In this document: piece after piece, positions 32,401 to 42,200 of the stretch
Layout of the letters: each line of letters begins with the position of its first letter
How positions within the stretch are numbered: position 1 is the stretch's first letter
Origin: Naumovozyma dairenensis CBS 421
Taxonomy: Eukaryota > Ascomycota > Saccharomycetes > Saccharomycetales > Saccharomycetaceae
Direction of reading: 5' to 3'
DNA length: 64,000 bases
NCBI RefSeq assembly: GCF_000227115.2
Contig: NC_016481.1
Coordinates: forward strand, 467,337-531,336
The notes under the pieces: model-generated
What the model was told of the DNA's origin: nothing
Databases searched by the model: none
The model's input: only the letters and a program-made list of their open reading frames with translations
Translations under genes and position numbers: made by a program

Positions 32401-34705
32401 AGCACATTTAGGTTTATACGTTGGTCTGGATGATACTTCGTTAGTGTCTGAATCACTTAAAGTTTTGAAAAAATTATCATTGAATTCTCCTTCGAATGGA
32501 ACTGATTTAAATAGCAAGAATAAATTGTTTACAATTTTCGATGCAGTCGACGATTCAGCTCGGATAAAAGATGCATTTATTTCTCAATTAGAAGTACCAA
32601 TTGAGAATGATGGACAATTATCTTTGAAAATTCAGTTACTGAATTTTATCAACTCCAATTTATCATTTACAAAGCCTGCTGTTACTGTTGCCCATTTTCT
32701 ATTGGGACTACAGGCATCGAATGGCATTTCTTTAGGCCCAGAATTACCAACATTTATTAACTCGGATGTTTCCTTATTGAATTCTATCGTTTCCATTTTA
32801 GAATCATCACTAGATATCGTTACACCAGAACAGATACAATATGCCCCAATGCGTTTAGCATCTATTTCTTTGGAAATCATTTTGAAACTATGCCGTAATC
32901 CATTGACCTCATCGTTGCTACTTGATTATTTAACAAATCAACATTTTTTTGAAAGGATTATGGAAATTGACGTTCATATTACCAAATTTACTCAGTGGGA
33001 TGGTAAATCTTTTGATTCTCTCTCAATTGATAGCGGATTCGACTTTTTGCAATCAGAATCCATTGGCGCATTATTAGCATTCTTATCTTATAGGAATTAT
33101 TTGATTCAATATTTAGGACTATTCATTCATAGATGTTCTTTCATGGGTACGAAGCGGAATATTCTAACTTACGTAAATTTTTTGATTACCAATAAAATTT
33201 ATTCCACTAGAATATTCTCGTTTTTGGATAGTTTGAATTATGAAAATCTTCCAATAGACGAACACTTATTCAAAAACTTTAAGTATCTGAATGCTTTACC
33301 TCTTAACCTCGAAAAATTTACATTAAATGAAAAATGCGCCGGTAATATTTACAGCTTGAATGACCTGAATTCTTTAATGAGTGTTGCCCAAAAAGTTGTC
33401 AAGCCACCTTTACACGCGACAGCATGTACCACGGATGAAGTGGGCGAAGCACAGAAAGAAACTTTGGTAAAGGAAATCGTAATGATGAAATTTTGTGTCT
33501 CTAGTTATTTGAGCAATAAGAAATTCCAAGAACTACAACTCTTAATCCTTCATTCTTGGGTACAATTAGTTCAGGTCATAGTTACAGATGGGAATTTATC
33601 ACCATTATCTCGTTCAAATTTTATTCTGGAAGTATTTGAGACTATCATTCCTAAGATAAATGATTACGTTGAAGTAAATACTTTGTTTTCAGAGGAATTG
33701 ACATCATTGGCTGTATTTTTGAACGATCTTTATCAAAAAGACCGCATGGTGGTAGACAATCTTCGTTTCGTCGATAGTAGGTTGTATAACATGTTTAAAG
33801 TGTGCTTGCACGGTATCAACTCACCATTATCAACGCCCACTTTGAGGTCTGATTTTTATGTTTTGGCAAATTCATATTTAGTAAGAAGAATAAAGGAAAA
33901 CACGTTGGTGAAAGAAGTTATAATGGATATTAGAATGCATAATGAGAAATTGCTTGAGGTCATTTGCAATGATGCGATCTATGTTCAAGGAACTTGCAAG
34001 ATAACAGGTATACTTTTATTGGATTCCCTCATCCAATTAGGTAATATAAATAAGGCGAATTTTGTTTTGGACAATTTAATGAAAGGAACCCAACTTCAGC
34101 GTATAGCACAAACGCTGAAAAGTACAGATTTATTGCTCACCTCTACTGCAGAGCATATAACTATAGATGATTTGTTATATGAATTAACAGCGTTCAAGAC
34201 TACAGCTTCATTCTTAGTTCGTGTTGCTGAGACAAGGATTGGAGCCCAGTCTTTACTTCAATGCAAGATACTACAAATCATAGGGGATCTTTCATTTTTG
34301 AAAATCGATCCTGATTTAGGATCAGAGCTAATTTTCAATGAGTCTCCCTCAAAGAATTCAGATTTCATTAAAGTGAATATTAATTTAACAAATTCTATCA
34401 ATGGTGTAGCTTCTAGTAATGGCGTATCGCTTTTTGAGGTAATAACACCAATATTCCGTCTTCTCTGTTCCATACTACTGAGCTTGGGCAGCACAAATAA
34501 GTCAGTAATCAGCAATGTCAAGAAACTGTTGATGGAATTCCGAAAGTTACTTGTTGGAATTTTCAAGAAAGATGTATTGAAAGAAACGCAAGACACGGTT
34601 CAGTCGACGAAATCAGCTTCAGAAGATTGGCAAGAACTAGTTAAATTGGCCGTCGTTCTGTGCACACTGACTCAATATGACGGTAGGGAATCTAGCATGC
34701 TGTAG
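29489..34705 (+). CDS. NUP192: Nucleoporin Nup192
   Basis: This 1738-residue protein (S. cerevisiae Nup192 about 1683) is the large alpha-helical adaptor of the nuclear pore inner ring, which binds Nic96, Nup53 and the Nsp1 channel complex. The start MIWSTAPFQKLYDSIENDQF matches the S. cerevisiae start. Blocks such as LSDELNLDEL, TDCAFLLTKIKD-like TNCAFLLTKIKDTEEDSLL, FIEWSSKCTDSLMRSCFYLM, APMRLASISLEIILKLCRNPLTS and ITGILLLDSLIQL are conserved across the whole length. The extra length comes from Asn/Asp-rich inserts at about residues 65-85 and 395-445. There are no membrane segments. It is convergent with NSP1, another pore gene, as in S. cerevisiae (YJL039C/YJL041W). Confidence 0.97.
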   Translation: MIWSTAPFQKLYDSIENDQFDYNLFKELLPDLQQLNLTNDKPKNQKSRAQVESGKITLADNNIITNDDENDTNNNHNTITYNLKQQFIIATISLSDELNLDELIVAQLILSDLEKSNLLDSLDSLDNATTLIISGKRQFFFRRQFILQITAFLLNCLDTSNPILQELVQDSLKNNILKSFESIHQQLEDIKQSINKAKILENNNDPIFIQNIKFKRDFLLKEYDTLSQILTGLINKNFLLNYNDINNIINHIITSLNPNDYFIIYYLPALFNAFNKLEDMPSNDVNLLYSNFIKDLKNNDSIYEQPIKVTLIFIFLTLFIDWCNSNPTVRTKDLDFKTDIDYPMMLTVELGAIEQLLIIAADTSEFMNDQTLELIYDIRSLLETHIPRFRPIQLLDDPVDYENASNNDNNNNNTQHPHSITNNFSYSDAINTKKGITPSENKNLKYSNIAQSQYNNIRLSEQTQDFLVSSFHNVLQKVITNCAFLLTKIKDTEEDSLLSEADLTLDDIAAKADLERFFITIYFFYASRPTYSNEFWKDKESNAYGFIEWSSKCTDSLMRSCFYLMISSLSFGQENSTNVFHYFGNNSIVSWSTIVQCLKEYNLRISNLPNVIHQRQNLEQDTDSSSSSSSATATKEIDSLAIAFEEGLNEETTIFLSSLLTLVGSVAFDVQSDIKISLSGLFMDPIFEFAKLETPLSGACFKTLSYLLPSSIDARLNYWQSLDSILFKNVSLTNTTDSYRSAFGYTLKTFSEIVGFLSLFNNLLKINPQDINENGHLSFGKQNFPSKLGQVYRKMGIWPYFDYILNEIFVPSKLILNDFDRRAIQTPILEIIETSLLSFDYSAILNSITLGINLDTLVNTSDFFTYVQESPAPVVFNHLFAQNVHSTLFAIIDIGIDHISIDLEGGKDQMNLLTRSIKIINLILDFQGTFTEELLPIIIKQENKSYYIPKNFGLHGFRSFYDTIFFNLPVVAHLGLYVGLDDTSLVSESLKVLKKLSLNSPSNGTDLNSKNKLFTIFDAVDDSARIKDAFISQLEVPIENDGQLSLKIQLLNFINSNLSFTKPAVTVAHFLLGLQASNGISLGPELPTFINSDVSLLNSIVSILESSLDIVTPEQIQYAPMRLASISLEIILKLCRNPLTSSLLLDYLTNQHFFERIMEIDVHITKFTQWDGKSFDSLSIDSGFDFLQSESIGALLAFLSYRNYLIQYLGLFIHRCSFMGTKRNILTYVNFLITNKIYSTRIFSFLDSLNYENLPIDEHLFKNFKYLNALPLNLEKFTLNEKCAGNIYSLNDLNSLMSVAQKVVKPPLHATACTTDEVGEAQKETLVKEIVMMKFCVSSYLSNKKFQELQLLILHSWVQLVQVIVTDGNLSPLSRSNFILEVFETIIPKINDYVEVNTLFSEELTSLAVFLNDLYQKDRMVVDNLRFVDSRLYNMFKVCLHGINSPLSTPTLRSDFYVLANSYLVRRIKENTLVKEVIMDIRMHNEKLLEVICNDAIYVQGTCKITGILLLDSLIQLGNINKANFVLDNLMKGTQLQRIAQTLKSTDLLLTSTAEHITIDDLLYELTAFKTTASFLVRVAETRIGAQSLLQCKILQIIGDLSFLKIDPDLGSELIFNESPSKNSDFIKVNINLTNSINGVASSNGVSLFEVITPIFRLLCSILLSLGSTNKSVISNVKKLLMEFRKLLVGIFKKDVLKETQDTVQSTKSASEDWQELVKLAVVLCTLTQYDGRESSML

Positions 34706-34828
34706 AAATCGTCCCCATTGATGAGACAACGAAATATAATTTATATAGAAACATGTAACATGAAAAGTCCTTATTAATTAGTTCAATTTTTATTCTACAA
34801 ATATACTTCATTAGAAGAGGTTATATAG

Positions 34829-36826
34829 TTATTTACTTAACGCTTTGATCTTCTGTTCCAAAAGGTTAGAATTATTGTCAAGCGATTTCAATGCATCTAA
34901 ATGGGCGTTCAACAATCTAATAAGTTGGGCATTTTCATCTTTATTATTTAAGTTAATGCTTGTTGCCTTATTGAAATTTGCACTTACCTCGTTTATCTCC
35001 GTTATCAAAGATGAAAGATTCAAAGAAAGCGAATCTAAATTCTCATCCAAAGTTTCCGCCGTACGATACGCTTGTTGTCTCTTCTGATCATTGTTACTTG
35101 CAATATTAGCAGACGAGTTCGACAGAATGTCAGAAAGTAAGGTATCAGCTTTCTTTTCGTAAGAGTCTAAAAATACGTCTAATTCATCTTGTTGTCTCTC
35201 GATGTACTGTAACGATTGATCAATTTTATTCTGATTTTGTTCAGCGGCTAATGTGTCGGAGTAAAGTTGACTGACTTGTTCCCCACCTTTCACCAACATT
35301 TGGTCCCAGTTGTTTACTTTTTTGGAATAATTATCAAAATGTGTAGCTGCATCTGTTAGCTGGTTGGTCCATTTCGTAACCAAATCATCGAGCGTCTTAT
35401 TATCTAACGAAACTGGTTTAGGTTCCACAGTTTTACTATTTAATGATTGTGTAGCACTAATTGGTTTTGCCACAGATTTTTCTCTATTAGGCTCTTTATT
35501 TTCCGGCTTTTTATTACTTTCGGTGTTAACCTTTGCTTCTTGCTTGTCGCCAAAGGCAAAGCCAATCTTGGGCACTGCATTCTTGTCTTCAGTTTTGGTA
35601 CCAAACGCAAAGGATTGTTTCTTAGAGTCATCATCTTTCTTGCCCGCAACAGTACCAGCACCAAACAATAATGATGGTTTTGTGACCTCTTCAACCTTTT
35701 TTGAATCTTCTGGTTTCCCTCCAAATTGGAGTGCTGGTTTCGTTGCCTCTTCTGCTTTTTTTGCTTCGGGCTGTGACTTGAATTGAAATGCCGGTTGCTT
35801 CATATCGAGAGGATTTTTATTGTCTCCTGCTTTTGAGTCTAATGAGAACATAGGTTTATCAGGTGCCTCCTGTTTGTTACCATCAGGTGTCCCACCAAAT
35901 TGAAAAGTTGGTTTATTCACAGTCTCTACTTTTTTCCCACCAACGTCTGCACCAAATTGGAAGTCTGATTTACCAGACCCTTCTTTCTTCTTAACGTCAG
36001 TTACAGTATTTCCACTTGCTCCAAATGAAAAAGAAGGAGAAGTAGTGCCTTTTTTCTCTTCAGCGGCGAACTTAACTGAAGGCATGCCAATATTCCCGCT
36101 TGAATCCTGTCCTAAGTTTAGTGAGGCAGGTTTGTCAGCCTTGGAGCCAAAAGAAAAGCTTGGAGTGTTGCTTGTTGCTTCCTTACTTCCGAGTGTTGAA
36201 GCAGTATTTTCTTTCTTACTAGATAGACTACCAAATGAAAAGGCTGGTTTGGGTTCTGTAGTTTTATCCTTCACTTGATTGTCAGTTTTGTCTGCCTGGG
36301 TATTTAGATTGAACATTGGGGTCGCCTTTTTCGAACCATCCTCAGAAATTCCCCCGAAACTAAACGCTGGTGTGGTTTTGTTTTCGTCATTCTTATTAGA
36401 GGTTGGATTCTTGCCAGTTGGATTGCCTGTTCCAGCAAATGAAAAGGCGGACGCTTTAGCTTGATCATCTTTTTGCGTAGTTCCAAACTTGAAACCGCTT
36501 GAGAAGGATGCAGATGCGCTTGGGGCATTCATGGCAAATAATCCCGAAGAAGATGTTTGATCGTTACTTTGAGGAGTAGTAGTAGCAGGCTTATTGCCGA
36601 ATCCAAAGCTTAAAGGTGCCTTATTTTCTGAGGTCCCAAAAGTGAATGGTTTATTAGCAGTAGCTCCAGTAGCCGCCGAGGTTGTGTTTCCAAAACTAAA
36701 CTGTGCGGTGGATGTAGCTCCTTGACCTGGCTTAGATTGGCCTATTGTGTTATTTCCACTCAAAGCTGGTTGAGAGTTACTCGTTGGAAAGATTGAGACT
36801 GGGGTGGATCCCTGATTGGTATTCAT
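34829..36826 (-). CDS. NSP1: FG nucleoporin Nsp1
   Basis: This 665-residue protein (S. cerevisiae Nsp1 about 823) is the central-channel FG nucleoporin that assembles with Nup49-Nup57-Nic96 and with Nup82. The N-terminal about 430 residues are disordered, with many FSFG, FQFG and LQFG repeats spaced by charged Lys/Asp/Glu linkers. The last about 210 residues are the coiled-coil assembly domain, including [37 protein letters not shown] and [19 protein letters not shown], which closely match Nsp1. It is shorter than in S. cerevisiae because it has fewer FG repeats. I choose the ATG at 36826 (MNTNQG). The frame runs six codons further but only to a TTG. I see no GTATGT/TACTAAC pair upstream, so no intron is called. 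A TATA box (CTATAAAAG on this strand) lies at 36903-36911. Confidence 0.95.
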   Translation of the reverse strand: MNTNQGSTPVSIFPTSNSQPALSGNNTIGQSKPGQGATSTAQFSFGNTTSAATGATANKPFTFGTSENKAPLSFGFGNKPATTTPQSNDQTSSSGLFAMNAPSASASFSSGFKFGTTQKDDQAKASAFSFAGTGNPTGKNPTSNKNDENKTTPAFSFGGISEDGSKKATPMFNLNTQADKTDNQVKDKTTEPKPAFSFGSLSSKKENTASTLGSKEATSNTPSFSFGSKADKPASLNLGQDSSGNIGMPSVKFAAEEKKGTTSPSFSFGASGNTVTDVKKKEGSGKSDFQFGADVGGKKVETVNKPTFQFGGTPDGNKQEAPDKPMFSLDSKAGDNKNPLDMKQPAFQFKSQPEAKKAEEATKPALQFGGKPEDSKKVEEVTKPSLLFGAGTVAGKKDDDSKKQSFAFGTKTEDKNAVPKIGFAFGDKQEAKVNTESNKKPENKEPNREKSVAKPISATQSLNSKTVEPKPVSLDNKTLDDLVTKWTNQLTDAATHFDNYSKKVNNWDQMLVKGGEQVSQLYSDTLAAEQNQNKIDQSLQYIERQQDELDVFLDSYEKKADTLLSDILSNSSANIASNNDQKRQQAYRTAETLDENLDSLSLNLSSLITEINEVSANFNKATSINLNNKDENAQLIRLLNAHLDALKSLDNNSNLLEQKIKALSK

Positions 36827-37348
36827 CGTGTGTATAGCTCTCAATGGACTTCTCCTTCAAACTTCGAGTGCAATGCTTATGATGAGATTCTATTGTTTCT
36901 CTCTTTTATAGTTCAGCTTGACAACTTTCCTGGATTATTTGAGTTGGTCAGAGAGCTTCTAGCAATTAATGTGCAGACAATTTAACTGTAATTGCTAAAA
37001 GTGTTTAGGAGGTAAGCCTCTCTACAAGTAAACTATACTTAAGACAAATTTGTATATTGTATCTTATTGTCTAATCTTTAATTTTTAAATACGAAGAATA
37101 GTTTTGTCCTTTTCGCTATCAAATATCTCCAATAACATCAGCAATATTCAGGCCGGGTAACAGGAACTGTTGAGAACTCAATCGTTAAATAGCGTTAGAT
37201 GATACAATGGAAAACGTATAAGTTACTGTCCTTTCTCGCTGTAAAAAATGAATTTATTTGTTTAATTGTTCTATAAAGTTGTTAGTGATGGTAAGCAGCT
37301 GTGTGGTATATGGTCTATATAGTGCAAATATCAATAATATACTTTACC
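36827..37348. other. Intergenic NSP1/GYP6
   Basis: The interval contains the NSP1 promoter with its TATA box and the GYP6 3' flank. A Reb1-type CGGGTAA lies at 37154-37160. There is no gene. Confidence 0.55.
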
Positions 37349-38701
37349 CTAAGCTAACGATTTTTTCACACTTTTCCTCAATCTATCTTCCAATCTCAAT
37401 CTATGAGGATCAATGGGAGAAGTCTCATCCAGTCCTGTCTTTAACTTAATGAAAGATCTGCATATTGATTGCATGTCTTCCAAGTTGCCATTATACCACA
37501 ATTCACATATATTCCCTGCCATCTGGCATAATTGAACGGTATCCAGATCCACTATGGGTTGAGTATCCTTGAAATGCAACATCAACTCAATAATATCATC
37601 ATGGTCTGAATCATTTGTATATAAAGCCAAAAACCTATCATATAATGATAATAGTAAGGTAATTATGAGACATGCCATGAGTGTATCGATCGGATAAACA
37701 AAGGTTAAAAGATGATCCCAAATGATGAGGACCTTTTCTCTTGGTAGTTCTCTTAACAGTAGCAAACGAGTCCATCGAATCAACCATATCAAATTACTAT
37801 GTGGCTTTCGTCCATTCTGATCCTTCTCATAAATCAAAGCGTGTAATGTTGGTGAACAGACTTTCAAAATTTGGGAAAATTGTGTTTCGTCCCATTTAAT
37901 TAATTGTTTTTCGTTATAAAAGGTTGGAGCAACTTGATTCATCAACTTAACAAAAATATTTAAACAGTTCCTCATTAACGTTACATCTTCATTACCATGA
38001 TAGTTCTCTTTCCCGCCATCCAAAGAAGAAAGTGCGTTTCTGTTCCCTTTGTTTAAATCCATTTCATGATAAAGTTGGAGATATATTAATCCCAATAATT
38101 CGTGGTACCCTTGCTTATATGAAAACACCTTACCCTGTATAGAGGAAAAATCTGTTGTGTTCATACCTTTTGTGTTATTTCGTGAGATTATTAGATAATT
38201 GTATAGAATTTGACGCATTTGCGCATAGACTTTAGGCCTTTGAAAGATATCGTCAAGCATTAATCTAGACAGATCGAGGTCAATAATTTCCAATGTTTCA
38301 GGCAAGGAAAGATCTCCATCACTCTCTAGAGCAATGCTTTGATTGTTTAGCAGCGGATCTTTGGTGGTTTCTTTGGGGGTCAGCCTACGAATACCTTTCT
38401 TAAAGGATTTGAATGATTTGTCTATCCTTTTATAATCTATGATTTTATCCCTTACATTTTTATTCTCTGATGGTTCTTCATGTTTTTCTGTAATGAGAGG
38501 TACTGGCAATAAATCTTTAGTAACCTCCTGGGTTTCATTCGATTCTGAATATTGTGAGGACGCCAAAGTCTTCCATAGCCAACCTCTATTGAAATTAGAC
38601 GAAGCCAGTCTGTCAGGTGCCCTGTATAACTCGCCTTTCCATATCCCATTCTGGATCAATTCTTCCTTGGCAGTATACTTATTTATAATTAATTCTTCCA
38701 T
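37349..38701 (-). CDS. GYP6: Rab GTPase-activating protein Gyp6 (TBC domain)
   Basis: This 450-residue protein (S. cerevisiae Gyp6 about 458) is a TBC-domain GAP for the Golgi/endosomal Rab Ypt6. Domain signatures include LDLSRLMLDDIFQRPKVYAQMRQILY, YKQGYHELLGLIYLQ with the glutamine finger at Gln197, and LRWTRLLLLRELPREKVLIIWDHLL-like IRWTRLLLLRELPREKVLI. The insert NKGNRNALSSLDGGKENYHGNED lies between them. I take the ATG at 38701. The frame continues 14 codons upstream to a TTG only. Compared with S. cerevisiae, GYP6 and MHP1 are inverted relative to NSP1, so GYP6 rather than MHP1 is NSP1's neighbour, and GYP6 and MHP1 are divergent. Confidence 0.9.
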   Translation of the reverse strand: MEELIINKYTAKEELIQNGIWKGELYRAPDRLASSNFNRGWLWKTLASSQYSESNETQEVTKDLLPVPLITEKHEEPSENKNVRDKIIDYKRIDKSFKSFKKGIRRLTPKETTKDPLLNNQSIALESDGDLSLPETLEIIDLDLSRLMLDDIFQRPKVYAQMRQILYNYLIISRNNTKGMNTTDFSSIQGKVFSYKQGYHELLGLIYLQLYHEMDLNKGNRNALSSLDGGKENYHGNEDVTLMRNCLNIFVKLMNQVAPTFYNEKQLIKWDETQFSQILKVCSPTLHALIYEKDQNGRKPHSNLIWLIRWTRLLLLRELPREKVLIIWDHLLTFVYPIDTLMACLIITLLLSLYDRFLALYTNDSDHDDIIELMLHFKDTQPIVDLDTVQLCQMAGNICELWYNGNLEDMQSICRSFIKLKTGLDETSPIDPHRLRLEDRLRKSVKKSLA

Positions 38702-39294
38702 ATTTCGTTGCACTGTAAATAGAAATGCATAAGCAAACGGCAATGAACAAAAACTTTTTGCCAGTAATCCTCCTAGCCAGACTGATTGTACAATAAGTTA
38801 TGTATTCACTGGGTTTTATACACAATTGTCTTGCATTGCAAGTACTCTGTCGGACAGCCCAATGCAATGTGGTTTCAAACCAGAATCATTCATTCGTTAG
38901 AGTATGCATACCCATGTATGTTTGTTTCTATGTATGTACATATCTGCGCATGTACGTATCTGTGTATATGAGTATTTGAACGCGCACTACGAAAAGGAGA
39001 CAACGTTTAACTGGAACTTTCTTAAACGCTGTATGCTTGTTTATCGATCCTTCTCCCTGGTTGCAATCGAAATGAAAGGGAAGAACAATAAAGCGTCGTG
39101 GACCTATCATAGACCTACCACATAATCCTGGAGATAGGTATATGAATACCAAGGCAATATCTAATTAATATTATACCAAGTATTTTCTAGCTTTGTTTCA
39201 TTATTGTTACCTGCATAAGAAACCCCGTAAGGCCTTGTAACCTTAAAACATTACTCCCCATTGTTTGGAATTCCTATGGCTATAAAAGATAACA
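38702..39294. other. Divergent promoter region GYP6/MHP1
   Basis: These 593 bases hold no gene. A stretch of alternating purine/pyrimidine ATGTAT/GCATGTACGTAT-type repeats lies at about 38903-38965. A TATAAAAG box at 39281-39288 immediately precedes the MHP1 start. Confidence 0.55.
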
Positions 39295-42200
39295 ATGAAC
39301 ATTAAAGATACCCAGAAATTGTTCCAAGAGCACCAACGACCATCCCTAGACGTGGATTGGTTCATAAGATCCAAAAGAGCCGATACTCCCCATGTATCTC
39401 ATCATGAAAACGAAACATCTATAGAAGGAACTGATCCAACATCATCAACTATTAATGTCGCAAGAGCTAATTATCAAGCAGATTCTAACAGGTTACGGAA
39501 GAGAAATTCGATTGCAACGTCTACTTTATTACATCCGTCAGAATCTGGTAATCAACAGGAGCATCACCACCATCATCATCACCATCATCGTAATGATGAC
39601 GATGATCAATCAGTTACAAGCTATGGGCAACTTGGACACACTAGAAGGAAATCTGTGTCAAATGACTCAAATGGTAACAAAGCATCATTACATGATAAAA
39701 TGAACTCCACGTCTTTGCCTTTAAGAAGATCAAAGTCAGTATCCATGGGCGATTCGCATTCACAAAAAATTCGTAATAGTCTATATCAAGATCATTCATC
39801 GCCTCCGAAGAAAATGGGTTTCTTCAGGAGTTTATTTTCAAAAAAACCAAGACAACTACCGAATTCTACAGCAACGGTTCCAACTACAAAACTGACAAGA
39901 GGTATATCTACGAATAATGATGAACCTTCCAACCTGTTGCATGACAAAGAAGGCAAATCTAATCGAAAAAACCCACCCATGTTCAAAGAGAACTATTCCT
40001 TAAATGAGTCAAAGGACAATCTAAATGAAGATAGAACCTTCTTATATAAATCTAAAACTCAGCCAGAACCAACAGCCAGTCCAAATTCCAGCAACATAAG
40101 TATGGAAAACGATTATGACGATAATAGTAGTGGTAGCGACAGTTATAACGAGGCGGATAATCGTCTTTCCGAATTTATAGAATATTATAAAAAGAATGGC
40201 TATTCTGTTAATACCTTCAAAGAGAAGAAAGAAGGGACTGATTATGACATGAAATCTTCCCATCTTCCAAATGCCTCGTTTACCATAGATGAAGCTACGA
40301 TTCAGCCTACGAAGAAAGTCGATATAAGAGGAAGGCCGTTGCCACCTCATCCAGCTATAGCAAGGTTACCATCTGCCTTTAAGAAACGGACGAACTTTGA
40401 AGAGCAAGGTGCAAATGTATCGGAACCCGTATCGCTCGATAAGACTTATATCCCTAATAATACAGGGTCGTCCAAAAAATTTGGTGCTTTTCTCAAACGA
40501 GTGACTTCATATGGTACATCCAATCCTAGCGTGAATAATAAACCGACCATGAACCAGTCACTTCTCTCAGTACAGTCCACTGATTCAACTTGTACAACCT
40601 CATTTGATCCGTCCAATACAGTAACTGTTCCTGGTTTGGAGGGAATAAAACCTTTGAAACATGTCTCATTTGCTACAAATACATATTTCAATGATCCTCC
40701 ACAACAGATTTGTAGTAAGAACCCCAGAAAGGGTGAAGTGGAAGTTAAACCAAATGGTTCTGTCATTATTCATCGATTAACTCCTGCAGAGAGAAGGAAA
40801 ATCCTTGAATCTACAAGTTCAGGGATTGTCGTGGGTGGTTCAGGACAATTGAAATTGATATCTGATTTAGAAGAGCAAGAAAAGTCTTCTACAGACAAAA
40901 TAACTGAAAAGTTACGCGCTGAAGGGAAGAAACCAAATGAAACTATGTTAAACAAAACTAGCAAGGACCAACTTGAAGATGAACAAGCACAGGAAGAACA
41001 AGAAGAAGATATCAAAAAAAATAGTAAGAAAAGAAGTATAGTATTGGCTGCAGCTGAGGCTGCCGCTGAAGCCAGAGCTAAGGAGACACCAAATGAATTG
41101 AGAAGAACAGTTACAAATAATGAAGAAGAGGTTACAGTTAGCTCAACTGCGTCACATCTAACGATCGATAAGCCGATGATCAGTAGGCGGTCAAATGCAT
41201 CCTTATCATCAGCTTCCTTGGCCTCTCAGGAGGTTGATGATGGTGAGGGAGAAATATTCCCGTCCGTTAATATGAAGATACCACATGATATTGTTTACAC
41301 GAGGTGTTGCCATTTGCGGGAAATATTACCTATCCCTGCGACTTTAAAACAATTAAAAACAGGATCAACCGATCCGATTCCATTATTGCAATTAAGGAAC
41401 CCAAGACCATCTATGGTTGAAATTTGGTCATTTAGCGATTTCTTAAGTATTGCCCCTGTCTTGTGCCTTTCGTTAGATGGTGTAAGCTTAACCGTTCAAA
41501 TGTTAAGGATTATTCTAAGTTCTTTGATAACAAAAGATAACTTTGAGAAATTATCGTTACGAAATACGCCACTAGACGATGAAGGATGGAAGTTACTCTG
41601 CTATTTTATTTCAAAGTCAAAATCACTAATATCCTTAGACCTAACAATGGTTCCACACATTAAAACGAATGTCCAAAAACCTTCAAAGTCCTCGCTAAAA
41701 AACAACCTTTCCAGAATGGAAAGTAACCTAGAAAATAGAACTGATAGGAATTGGGATCTACTTACGGCTGCAATTGCAATGAAAAATGGTCTTGAGGAGA
41801 TCGTTATCGCAGGAGCTAAGATCCCTCTTTTTCAATTTACGAATTTTATTGACGTGGCCTGTGTTAAAACTCAGAGGCTTGGATTGGCGTATAATGATTT
41901 ATCCAAGGAACAATGTGAAAATTTGGCAAAGTGGATCATCCATTCTAAGGTGACCGGGTTAGATATTGGTTTCAACGATTTGAGAGGCAAACTTTCGACA
42001 TTCACCGATGCCGTCTGGGACAAAATTCAAAACAAACGTAAAGCAAACGTACTAAAATATCTATCTTTAAATGATACCTGTCTCGAAGTTGAAGAAGGTG
42101 CAACCAGTGAAACGAATGATGTTTTGCGATTGTTAAGTGTTTTATGTTATTCAGAAAACTTAAAGTTCTTAGATTTATCTAACAATCCAAAATGTTTCCC

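Noticed and set aside
36827..37100. Possible intron at the 5' end of NSP1
   Set aside because: No GTATGT donor or TACTAAC branch point was found on the minus strand upstream of the ATG at 36826, and a TATA box sits there instead.
38702..38743. Upstream extension of GYP6 (14 codons)
   Set aside because: The extension begins with TTG, not ATG. The TTTACAG sequence there resembles a 3' splice site, but no donor or branch point was recognised.
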